DNA from: Lachnospiraceae bacterium
GTDB taxonomy: Bacteria; Bacillota; Clostridia; Lachnospirales; Lachnospiraceae
Direction: 5' to 3'
NCBI GenBank assembly: GCA_022781925.1
Contig: JALESO010000024.1
Coordinates: 1 to 39,975 of the forward strand
DNA length: 39,975 nt
The position numbers and the translations under genes were made by a program. The notes under the pieces are model-generated. The model made no database searches and was not told the DNA's origin. It saw nothing but the letters and a program-made list of their open reading frames with translations. This document shows positions 31,901-39,975 of this stretch, piece by piece; the first letter of the stretch is position 1, and every line of letters begins with the position of its first letter.

Positions 31901-34900
31901 ATGGCACTGGATAAGAAGGAAATGTTAAAAACCAGGGATGAATTTATTGAGCTTATAAAAAAAGAACTTTTGGGACCGGGGTCAGAAGTTTCCATTCCAG
32001 ATGCGGAACATGAACTGATTACTACCCCACCAGAAAAACGATATTCAATAGGAATTTTATTCCCACGGAATAATAAAATGAATGCGGATAATAATGATGC
32101 TGACAGAATAGAGGAGGAATCCGATAATGGAGTAACCAGTGAAGAAGATTCAACAGTTACGGATAATGGAAACGGTGAGTATAAAACAAAGTCTTTTTCG
32201 GATAATGAAGAAGAACAGAAGGGGCAGATTGATGATGATCCTGACTCAGAAGACGGAATGGATGAAGAAGTAAGTCTTGCTGCTCAAAATATGCCATCTT
32301 CCTTTGGAATTACATTTCTGGTGAATGGAAATACTGACAGGATAAATCTTTCATTAAAATATGGTACATACAGGGGTGCTATTTTAAAGGACTGCAAAAT
32401 ACCTTTTAAACCCGTCAATTCAGATGATTGGATAGTGCCAGAAGAGATATCTTCATATATCGGATATAATTGTGAGGAACATTATCTGTTCATGAATGCG
32501 GTTTTTAACCGTGCAAGGGTTACGGAAATAAAGAATCAGGACAAGCTCGGCTCTGATGAAGATCATCTGATAGATAATATGTATAAATTATCAAATCAGA
32601 TGAAAAGCGGATATGTAAGAGAACCACATGAATATAATGATATTTCAATCATATTTGGTGATTCGGATTATGTTAATCATGTGAAAAATCTTGAATCTGA
32701 CCTGCTTAATATTACGGCGTTGAGAAGAAAAATGGATAACGGATGTACATCGGTTACTATAATGGTTGTGAATGAAAAACAGGGGTATCCGAATGGGATA
32801 AACTGTGTTTTCCAACCTAGAATAGAAATAAGCAGTGAAAATAATGATTTTACATTTGTGGAATACGCCGGGGCAACAGATTTTAATATCCTCGATGATG
32901 AGGAGCAGTCATTGGAACTGCAATATAGAAATAAGCATGTATATGGCACCGGGCTTGGAACAGCAGTTGACTGGAAGATTAATGTAAAGGGAGAAGGCTC
33001 TATATATAATGAATTTTTCCCGCAGAAAGAAGTTCCGTCAATGGAGTTTGGAATTGATCCGAAGTATGGTGTGCCGCCTAAAACATTATCCATGAAGTAT
33101 CTTTCGGATCTTGATAAAACGGATAAAGAGAAAAAATTGGACGATTTAAGATGTTTTGTGAAGGCATATTCGGATTGGATTGATGACATAACGGGAAGAA
33201 TTCCGCAGTTGGAGGAAAAATACAGGGCAATTGCCGGTAAAAATATTCTTGGTTGTCGTGAAGCGTGTGACAGGATGAGTAGGGGAATAGAGGTCCTTTG
33301 TAATAATCAGAATGCATGGGACTCTTTCTGCCTTGCTAACCGTGCGATGTTTATGCAAAGGGTGCAGCTAAACATTCAGAAAAAATGGCCTGCAAGTTTT
33401 CCGGATGAAATGGAATTATCGGATGCATTAAGGAAGACGGATTATTATACTGCTGACAGAGAATATCCAAATGACAGATATGCGTGGCGTCCGTTTCAGC
33501 TTGCATTTATGCTGCTTGATGTTGTTTCAGTTACGGATGATACATCCAAAGACCGTTCATTGGTTGATCTGATCTGGTTCCCTACGGGAGGTGGTAAGAC
33601 GGAAGCATATCTTGGTCTTACGGCAATGACAATTTTTTATAGAAGATTTGTTTATCCAGATTCTAGTGACGGTACAACTGTTATCATGCGATACACGTTA
33701 AGATTACTTGCCGCACAACAGTTTACAAGGGCATCAACGCTGATCTGTGCATGTGAATATATCAGGAGAGATTGTGAAGCTAGAAGAAGTCGGTATCCGT
33801 CATATACACTTGGAAAGAAACCAATAACAATCGGATTGTGGATTGGTGGGGAGCATACTCCGAATAAAAATAAAGCGGCAGGTGACTGCCTGAAAAATTT
33901 GCAGAATGCAACGACGTATAATCTTGAATATGCGAAGGAGAAATATAATAAATTCCAGGTTTTGAAATGCCCATGGTGTGGAACACGACTTGTAAAAGAA
34001 AAAACTGATAGTAAAAAAATACGAGGGGAATTTGGTTATCAGATGCGTTCTGGAAACCATTTCCGGTTGTTTTGTACAAGGCAGGCATGTGATTTCAGCA
34101 GAGAACTTCCAGTTCAGATTGTAGATGAAGAATTATATAGAGATCCACCGACCCTTCTGTTTGGAACGGTTGATAAATTTGCAATGCTTCCATGGAATGG
34201 AGAAATCGGGAACTTTTTTGCAGTTGAAAACAATAATCGTGCACCGGAACTGATTATTCAGGATGAGTTACATCTTATATCTGGACCTTTAGGAACAATA
34301 GTTGGTCTTTACGAGAGTGCAATTGATGCGTTATGCCGGAAGAAAGGAAGCATTACAAAAATTGTTGCATCTACGGCAACGATACGACGTGCAGTAGAGC
34401 AGTGTGCTGCACTGTATGATCGTGATGTCCGTCAGTTTCCACATCCAGCACTTGATGCAGAAGATTCATTTTTCGCCCGAGAATCCAAGATAGATTACGC
34501 GAATGGAATATATGGAAGAAAATATATTGGGCTTATGCCGTCAGGAAAGACAAAGGCCATGATGGAGATCCGATCAATTGCTGCGTTGCTTCAAAAAGCA
34601 AAAGATATGGATATTCCAGATGATATACGGGATAAGTTTTGGACTGTGACGGCATATTATAATAGTCTGAAAGATCTTGGAAAAGCATCAACAATGGTTG
34701 ATGATGATGTAAAGGATTTTATGAAACGTATGTGTTTCCGATTAAAATCCAGTTCAGATGTAAGAAGCATAGGCACGGCGGATGAGCTTACAAGCCGGTT
34801 GACAACAACGGAATTAAACAGGACATTGGACAAACTTGAAAAAATGGAGTATTCAGCAGAGAATATCAAAAACAGAGTATTTCCGGCTAATATTGTGCTT

Positions 34901-35590
34901 GCAACAAATATGATATCTGTTGGAATAGATGTGGCAAGATTAAATGTTATGTTGCTTGTCGGACAGCCAAAACTTACGAGTGAATATATTCAGGCATCAA
35001 GCCGTGTCGGCAGAGAATATCCCGGAATGGCATTTGTGATGTATGATGGTGGTAAAAGCAGGGACAGATCACATTATGAACAGTTTCGTCCGTACCATGA
35101 ATCTTTTTATAAATATGTTGAACCGACAGGAGCTACACCTTTTTCTGAGCCTGCAAGGAAAAGAGCACTGCATGCCGTATTGATTGCATATCTCAGGCTT
35201 TCTGATCCGTCATTGAGATTGGACAATTTTGCGGTTAATTTCCGCAAGGATAAATATCAGAAAGAGATAGATGAAATAACAGATTTCATTGTTGGAAGAT
35301 GTAAAAGTGTTAATCATAGGGTTAATCCATATATGGAGGATGATTCGGAACTTGTACGTCAGGAAATAGAGGAAATTTTTGAAAAGTGGCAGAGCCTTTC
35401 TGATGAATCGAATGGAACATTTTTCTATGGGGATAAATTTATGGTAAAAAATCCTGACGGACCTGGAGAACGTCTGCTGAAAATATTTGGAACATATAGG
35501 GACGATCCGGCCTTTGAAACCATGACTTCCATGAGAAATGTAGATGTTATGGTTCCGGGAAGTATTATAGAATGGAATGAGGATAAATAG
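31901..35590 (+). CDS. drmA: DrmA-like DISARM SF2 helicase
   Basis: DrmA is the helicase-family core protein of DISARM. The 1229-aa protein has Walker A FPTGGGKTEAYLGL (Thr562-Thr567), a DEAH-like box DELH at 788-791, motif III ASTATI from residue 823, and a helicase C-terminal domain with NIVLATNMISVGIDVARLNV and EYIQASSRVGREYPG. A zinc-ribbon-like four-Cys segment (CPWCGTRL ... FCTRQACDF) sits between the halves, near residues 688-730. Residues about 50-130 are a highly acidic, Asp/Glu/Asn/Ser-rich tract that looks disordered. It starts directly at the drmE stop and ends two bases before the DrmB-like gene. Confidence 0.9.
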   Translation: MALDKKEMLKTRDEFIELIKKELLGPGSEVSIPDAEHELITTPPEKRYSIGILFPRNNKMNADNNDADRIEEESDNGVTSEEDSTVTDNGNGEYKTKSFSDNEEEQKGQIDDDPDSEDGMDEEVSLAAQNMPSSFGITFLVNGNTDRINLSLKYGTYRGAILKDCKIPFKPVNSDDWIVPEEISSYIGYNCEEHYLFMNAVFNRARVTEIKNQDKLGSDEDHLIDNMYKLSNQMKSGYVREPHEYNDISIIFGDSDYVNHVKNLESDLLNITALRRKMDNGCTSVTIMVVNEKQGYPNGINCVFQPRIEISSENNDFTFVEYAGATDFNILDDEEQSLELQYRNKHVYGTGLGTAVDWKINVKGEGSIYNEFFPQKEVPSMEFGIDPKYGVPPKTLSMKYLSDLDKTDKEKKLDDLRCFVKAYSDWIDDITGRIPQLEEKYRAIAGKNILGCREACDRMSRGIEVLCNNQNAWDSFCLANRAMFMQRVQLNIQKKWPASFPDEMELSDALRKTDYYTADREYPNDRYAWRPFQLAFMLLDVVSVTDDTSKDRSLVDLIWFPTGGGKTEAYLGLTAMTIFYRRFVYPDSSDGTTVIMRYTLRLLAAQQFTRASTLICACEYIRRDCEARRSRYPSYTLGKKPITIGLWIGGEHTPNKNKAAGDCLKNLQNATTYNLEYAKEKYNKFQVLKCPWCGTRLVKEKTDSKKIRGEFGYQMRSGNHFRLFCTRQACDFSRELPVQIVDEELYRDPPTLLFGTVDKFAMLPWNGEIGNFFAVENNNRAPELIIQDELHLISGPLGTIVGLYESAIDALCRKKGSITKIVASTATIRRAVEQCAALYDRDVRQFPHPALDAEDSFFARESKIDYANGIYGRKYIGLMPSGKTKAMMEIRSIAALLQKAKDMDIPDDIRDKFWTVTAYYNSLKDLGKASTMVDDDVKDFMKRMCFRLKSSSDVRSIGTADELTSRLTTTELNRTLDKLEKMEYSAENIKNRVFPANIVLATNMISVGIDVARLNVMLLVGQPKLTSEYIQASSRVGREYPGMAFVMYDGGKSRDRSHYEQFRPYHESFYKYVEPTGATPFSEPARKRALHAVLIAYLRLSDPSLRLDNFAVNFRKDKYQKEIDEITDFIVGRCKSVNHRVNPYMEDDSELVRQEIEEIFEKWQSLSDESNGTFFYGDKFMVKNPDGPGERLLKIFGTYRDDPAFETMTSMRNVDVMVPGSIIEWNEDK

Positions 35591-35592
35591 AT

Positions 35593-37932
35593 ATGAGTGA
35601 TAAATCAGTGGAAAAAGTACGGCTTAATGCAATTTCTCATTCAGTGCGGGCATCGCAGGCAGTTCTTCAGTATGGTGTTGGGGCAATGGTTGATTTTCCG
35701 TCGCAGACGCTTATGACAGCAGCACCAGAGTATTGGGAAAATGAAGTAATAAAGATTCACGATGAACGTCTTGAAAAAGCATTAGGCGTTAGTTATTTTG
35801 GAATGCCTGCTGGTGGAAAAGGACGCGACGGTATAGCATATGCACGTTTCCCAGAATGGTATTTCTGCCCTAAATGTAGAAAGTTTCAGCCGCTTTCCAA
35901 ATGGATTCAGGAATATAATAAGGTTGCCAAGGAAAAAGAGAAGGTTAATAATAAAAACATGACCAGACGTTTGCTGTGTCCGACACATCGGATAGAACTT
36001 GTCGTAGCAAGAATAATAACTGTGTGCAGTCATGGACACATTGACGATTTTCCATGGGTAAAATGGGTTCATGCTAAATGTTTTGGCGGACCAAAAGATA
36101 TTTGTAACAATCCTCAGTTAGAATTTTCAACAAATCCTGTTTCAGCTGAAGGTCTGGAAGGTTTAAGAGTAAAATGTAAAACATGTGGAGCAAGTGCAAC
36201 TTTATCTGGAGCTTTTAATGAGGGAGAATTTGAGAAGATTGATGAAAAGTATCCGGGAAAATATGATTTTACATGCCGTGGAAGACATCCATGGAAGCAT
36301 GAAAAATGTGATTGTGGATTATATCCAAAGGTACTTCAGCGTGGTAGTTCTTCCGTTTACTTTCCTGTAACGGCCAGTTCGCTGGTTATTCCACCGTATT
36401 CGAATATGCTCAATACGATGATTGATGAAAGTAGCATATACGATGAGTTTCGAAATACGATTGAGGCAATGCGGAGTATGGAAGGGGTTCCGGCAGAGAC
36501 AATCGAAATAAATATTAATAATATTGTGAACGTGTACTCAGAGAAAATTGCTATTAATATAGGCGTTAATATTGAACTGGTTAGAGAAATACTCAAACGT
36601 AGAATGAATAATACCTCTGAAAGAAATTACGATACATCAAGTATTTCTTACAGAGCGGCAGAGTTTGATGCATTATCTGGTAGGGCAGCTGTGAGTGGAA
36701 CGCAATATGATGACTTTAAGAGGATTGCCACAGATATTTCTTTATATAATATTCCATTTGTAAAAGAAATATCTCTGATAGAAAAAATTCGTGAAGTGCA
36801 GGTATTGCTTGGCTTTTCACGTATTGAACCTTTTCCTGCATCCATGATAGAGTCACATTCCTCAAATTTTGTTCCGGTAAAGGAGAAAGATACAAAATGG
36901 TATCCGGGATACAATGTTTATGGTGAAGGAATATTCATTGAATTTGATGAAGATGCAATTAACAGATGGAGATCTGGTAATACAATACTAGAAAAAAGAG
37001 TAAAAACGCTTCAGGATAATTATAATAATTCGTTCCTGGGAAGGCAGAATCCACGGAAGATATCCGGTAAGTTTCTTTTACTGCATACTATTTCTCATCT
37101 GCTTATAAAGCAGTTAAGTTTTGAATGTGGATATAATATATCTTCCCTAAAAGAAAGAATTTATTGTGGTGAGGAAGCAGATGGGAAAGAGATGGCAGCA
37201 ATTCTGATATACACTGCAAGTGGTGATTCGGAAGGTACATTAGGTGGCCTGGTGAGACAGGGGCATCATGACACTTTCCCGGGAATTTATAAAAAGGCTA
37301 TCGAATCTGCAGTTAGCTGTTCAAATGATCCAGTTTGCACCATGAGTAGTGGACAGGGACGCGATTCTCTTAATCTTGCGGCCTGCTATTCGTGCGCACT
37401 GTTACCGGAAACGTGTTGTGAAGAGTTTAATGTATTCCTTGATAGGGGAGTTGTTGTTGGAACATATGAGCATCAGAAACTTGGATTCTTTTATGAACAG
37501 TTATATGGAGATAAAAAATGGAAAAATATAATAGTATCTGAAAAATCTGGTCAGCCAGAGTCCGTTAATTCAAACACTGGATCTGTATATGTGATTAGTA
37601 GTATAGAACTAAGTATGGAAACACCAGAAAGTATAATCAGAGATATCAGGCAGTTTGCAGATACGGATGGTGAAAAGAAATTTGCAGACTTTTTGCAAGA
37701 GAATATGGTGCTTGAAGGAAAAAAAATGCCGCTTGGAAATGTCAGATTTGGAGTTACGGGGGAATCAGAAGAATGGAACTGCGATTATTATTGGGAAAAT
37801 AGTAATGTTATGTATTTTTCATCGGATCAGAAATCGGATATGAAAGCTGCAGAAAAATCAGGAATCAGATGTATTTATGGTCCTGACGGTTGTACAAATA
37901 CTACAAGGAAATTATTAGGAGAACTTATCTGA
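35593..37932 (+). CDS. drmB: DrmB-like DISARM protein with DUF1998
   Basis: DrmB is the DUF1998 core partner of DrmA in DISARM. The 779-aa protein begins with the family-like RASQAVLQYGVGAMVDFPSQ and carries Cys clusters FCPKCRKFQPLSKW, VKCKTCGASATLSG and EKCDCGLYPK. The DUF1998 signature is near the end: SCSNDPVCTMSSGQGRDSLN then AACYSCALLPETCCEEFNVF and LDRGVVVG. These suggest several bound zinc ions. About 130 residues follow the DUF1998 part. The start lies two bases after drmA and the stop overlaps the next start by one base (TGATG), so the genes are tightly coupled. Confidence 0.9.
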   Translation: MSDKSVEKVRLNAISHSVRASQAVLQYGVGAMVDFPSQTLMTAAPEYWENEVIKIHDERLEKALGVSYFGMPAGGKGRDGIAYARFPEWYFCPKCRKFQPLSKWIQEYNKVAKEKEKVNNKNMTRRLLCPTHRIELVVARIITVCSHGHIDDFPWVKWVHAKCFGGPKDICNNPQLEFSTNPVSAEGLEGLRVKCKTCGASATLSGAFNEGEFEKIDEKYPGKYDFTCRGRHPWKHEKCDCGLYPKVLQRGSSSVYFPVTASSLVIPPYSNMLNTMIDESSIYDEFRNTIEAMRSMEGVPAETIEININNIVNVYSEKIAINIGVNIELVREILKRRMNNTSERNYDTSSISYRAAEFDALSGRAAVSGTQYDDFKRIATDISLYNIPFVKEISLIEKIREVQVLLGFSRIEPFPASMIESHSSNFVPVKEKDTKWYPGYNVYGEGIFIEFDEDAINRWRSGNTILEKRVKTLQDNYNNSFLGRQNPRKISGKFLLLHTISHLLIKQLSFECGYNISSLKERIYCGEEADGKEMAAILIYTASGDSEGTLGGLVRQGHHDTFPGIYKKAIESAVSCSNDPVCTMSSGQGRDSLNLAACYSCALLPETCCEEFNVFLDRGVVVGTYEHQKLGFFYEQLYGDKKWKNIIVSEKSGQPESVNSNTGSVYVISSIELSMETPESIIRDIRQFADTDGEKKFADFLQENMVLEGKKMPLGNVRFGVTGESEEWNCDYYWENSNVMYFSSDQKSDMKAAEKSGIRCIYGPDGCTNTTRKLLGELI

Positions 37933-39629
37933 TGGCAGTTATGATTCCGGAAAAACCAAATATTTTTCATGAGAGTAGCTTGGAAGATGTTATGTTTAAG
38001 GCATTGGAAAAGCTGCCTGAAGAATATTATGTTTTTCATTCATTCAGGATTACAAAAATTGTATCCAATACAATTCATGAGAGTGAGACAGACTTTATTA
38101 TTTTTCATGCTCAGAAAGGAATTCTTTGTCTTGAAGCAAAAGCAGGTGCTGTTTCTTATCAGGATGGCCGATGGATATATGGAAACGGACAGCCAATGAA
38201 TAACGGAGGCCCGTTTAATCAGGCTTCAGCCAATAAATGGAAATTAATGCAATATATTGCAGAGAGTCCGCTAGGTTATATTAATGAGCGCCTGAAGTAT
38301 ATACATGGGGTGTGGTTTCCTTCCCTGACGGAGGATAAACTGGATAATATACAGATGCCGCCAGAGGGAGACCGTTCACTGGTTATTGGGATGGAAGCGA
38401 TAGAGGATCCTAAAAAATATGTAGATTCACTTTTTTCATTAGCAGTACAGACAGGAACCGTAACTGAACTTACACCTATGGAAGTGCAAAAGTTAATAAA
38501 GACAGTATTATGTCCAAAATTTAATATATTTCCACCATCAGATTTTGATGTTGGATTGAAGCATATGCTTTTTCATAGGATGCTAAATGAGCAGTCAGCA
38601 TTGTTGGATTTTTTGGATGAGCAGAAAATGGCTGTTATTAACGGGGCGGCAGGAACAGGAAAAACACTCATTGCTGTAGAAAAAGCCCGTAGACATGCGG
38701 AAGATGGAGAAAAAGTTCTTTTTCTATGTTTTAATGTGGCATTGAGAAATTATCTTGAAGAAAAATATATTAATGGAAATATTGCATATATGACAATATC
38801 AGCTTTTTCATGTATGTTGTGTGACACAGATGAAGCAGATTATTACAGAACAGTTGAAAAACTAAAAGATTACATTGCGTTTGGCGGATTCCCATATGAA
38901 CATGTGATAATCGACGAAGGACAGGATTTTGGTCGGGAAGCAATAGAAGAATCACAAATATTGAAACTACTTCATAAAATAATTGTTTCCAAGACAAATG
39001 AAAAAGCTTCATTTTATGTGTTTTATGATCGATTACAGATGGTACAGTCAGAGAAACTTCCAGCTTTTATCAGTGACTGTGAATGCAGACTGACATTACA
39101 TAACAACTGTCGCAATACAAAAAATATTTTTAGAACATCAACCGAATTATTACCTGTATCTGGTCTGAAACTATGTGAGAATGGAATAACGGGTAAAATT
39201 CCGAGAATGCATTATTGCACGCAACGCAGTGTATGTCTGAATGTCCTTGATGATGTTATACGTGAATGCCATGAAAATAATATACATGATATTGTGATTT
39301 TAACATTGAAAACCGAACGGAATAGTATACTGACAGATTATGTAGTGAACCAGAAATATAGGGAATGCTATTTTACCTCATGCAGAAAGTTCAAGGGATT
39401 GGAAGCAGATGCTGTCATATTAGTAGATTTTTCGGAAAAATCATTATTGGATGATATACAACTATTTTATGTTGGGGCGTCACGTGCAAGAATTCAGCTA
39501 GAAATTATCACAGATATGGATAATAATTACAGTAGTGTAGTTTTCGAAAAATTAACGGGGGAGAAGGCTGGAAGAAGAGTAATGCGTGATTTAGCATCGC
39601 GAATAGCTGCAATTGCAGTAGTTCATTAA
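37932..39629 (+). CDS. NERD nuclease-UvrD-like SF1 helicase fusion, at the drmC position
   Basis: This 565-aa protein has two parts. Residues about 10-110 form a NERD nuclease-related domain with D54 in ESETDFIIF and E68/K70 in GILCLEAKAG, the D...ExK core of the restriction-endonuclease-like fold. Residues about 225-550 form an SF1 helicase: Walker A GAAGTGKT at 238-245, Walker B IIDEGQDFG around D328-E329, YDRLQMVQ, and motif VI YVGASRAR. The start ATG 37932 overlaps the drmB stop. Class 2 DISARM normally ends in drmC, a phospholipase-D-family protein, and no HKD motif is seen here. I therefore read this as a replacement or additional effector. NERD-helicases also occur as stand-alone defence genes. 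Confidence 0.85.
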   Translation: MAVMIPEKPNIFHESSLEDVMFKALEKLPEEYYVFHSFRITKIVSNTIHESETDFIIFHAQKGILCLEAKAGAVSYQDGRWIYGNGQPMNNGGPFNQASANKWKLMQYIAESPLGYINERLKYIHGVWFPSLTEDKLDNIQMPPEGDRSLVIGMEAIEDPKKYVDSLFSLAVQTGTVTELTPMEVQKLIKTVLCPKFNIFPPSDFDVGLKHMLFHRMLNEQSALLDFLDEQKMAVINGAAGTGKTLIAVEKARRHAEDGEKVLFLCFNVALRNYLEEKYINGNIAYMTISAFSCMLCDTDEADYYRTVEKLKDYIAFGGFPYEHVIIDEGQDFGREAIEESQILKLLHKIIVSKTNEKASFYVFYDRLQMVQSEKLPAFISDCECRLTLHNNCRNTKNIFRTSTELLPVSGLKLCENGITGKIPRMHYCTQRSVCLNVLDDVIRECHENNIHDIVILTLKTERNSILTDYVVNQKYRECYFTSCRKFKGLEADAVILVDFSEKSLLDDIQLFYVGASRARIQLEIITDMDNNYSSVVFEKLTGEKAGRRVMRDLASRIAAIAVVH

Positions 39630-39668
39630 GAAAGTAGTAACTTAAAAAATGAAAAAAAGGATACAGTC

Positions 39669-39860
39669 ATGATTATTTGGATTGATGGAGTTAATGGTGT
39701 TGGTAAATCGCATATTGCATCGGAATTGGAAAAAAAGTTACCGTTCAAAAATGTAGAGCATGTAGATTCAGATATATATTGGATTGAATACTTAAAAAAG
39801 AATCGGTTACAAGCAATACAAACGGGATTTAACTCATACAATAATAAATCTTATCTATGA
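39669..39860 (+). pseudogene. Truncated P-loop kinase-like gene
   Basis: The 63-codon frame begins MIIWIDGVNGVGKSHIASEL, with Walker A GVNGVGKS at residues 8-15, and continues with a strand-helix pattern (VEHVDSDIYWIEYLKK) before stopping at 39858-39860. P-loop kinases of this kind are normally much longer. The stop falls at the edge of the probable insertion-sequence end, so the gene appears cut off. It follows the NERD-helicase by 39 bases and could have been the last gene of the operon. Confidence 0.65.
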
Positions 39861-39975
39861 TATTGTCAATATTGGTTGACACATTTATCTCAAAGATATC
39901 ACTGCCTATGCAGCCAGTCCCAGAGATTCGTAGTATCTCTGGCGCTTGATCATCGGAGGAAGCCCACCGTTAGCA
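39858..39975 (-). mobile_element. Edge of a probable insertion sequence
   Basis: From TGATATTGTCAATATTGGTT onward the sequence differs from the kinase-like gene and leads into the tail of a minus-strand frame. TGTCAA at 39864-39869 and TTGACA at 39876-39881 form an inverted repeat at the edge, and an element end beginning TGA is typical of IS3-type elements. The other end lies outside the window, so the family is inferred. Confidence 0.45.
39906..39975 (-). CDS. Partial C-terminal end of a probable transposase
   Basis: On the minus strand an open frame enters from beyond base 39975 and ends at TAG 39908-39906. It reads NGGLPPMIKRQRYYESLGLA, a basic tail that resembles the end of an IS3-type transposase. 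The fragment is only about 23 residues, so the family is uncertain. Confidence 0.4.
   Translation of the reverse strand, partial: ANGGLPPMIKRQRYYESLGLAA

Overview
The window looks like chromosomal DNA from a spore-forming, Gram-positive gut anaerobe of the class Clostridia, most likely family Lachnospiraceae. The evidence is a complete spoIIIAA-AH sporulation operon, AGGAGG-type ribosome binding sites, sigma-A promoters of TTGACA-N17-TATAAT type, a Firmicutes-type SOS box at recA, a Firmicutes-type BirA operator at bioB, and a GH112 galactoside phosphorylase of the kind found in mucin or milk-oligosaccharide users. The species cannot be named from the sequence alone.

Layout. 1-1104: the end of rpsU, its terminator, and a two-gene cassette (59-aa protein plus zeta-toxin-like P-loop protein) that resembles a toxin-antitoxin module. 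1200-6658: the eight-gene spoIIIA operon for the mother-cell side of the forespore feeding channel. 6767-13821: housekeeping genes deoB, prfC, a thioredoxin, recA-recX with an SOS operator, and rny. 13952-15731: bioY and bioB on the minus strand behind a BirA operator that may also act as a terminator. 15754-20333: an AraC-type regulator divergent from a 1141-aa DUF5107-TPR protein. 20513-22315: a small HTH gene, a MazG-like pyrophosphohydrolase, and a frameshifted dinD with an SOS-like promoter. 22497-26870: an acetyl-esterase-like hydrolase, uppP and the GH112 phosphorylase.

From about 26888 to the end the window becomes AT-rich and accessory. Five copies of an 18-bp repeat (a sixth, diverged copy follows vsr) precede a vsr endonuclease gene. 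A tight operon then follows that I read as a class 2 DISARM anti-phage system: a 5-methylcytosine methyltransferase (drmMII-like), an 866-aa DrmE-like protein, a DrmA-like helicase and a DrmB-like DUF1998 protein. The last gene of the operon is not the expected phospholipase-D drmC. It is a NERD nuclease domain fused to a UvrD-like SF1 helicase, overlapping drmB by one base. The methylase also carries a C-terminal winged-helix-like extension, and vsr next door suggests CCWGG methylation. The island ends in a truncated P-loop kinase gene and the edge of a probable insertion sequence.

The DISARM-like operon with its replaced effector is the strongest candidate for something new. The spoIIIA, recA, prfC, rny, bio and uppP regions look ordinary.
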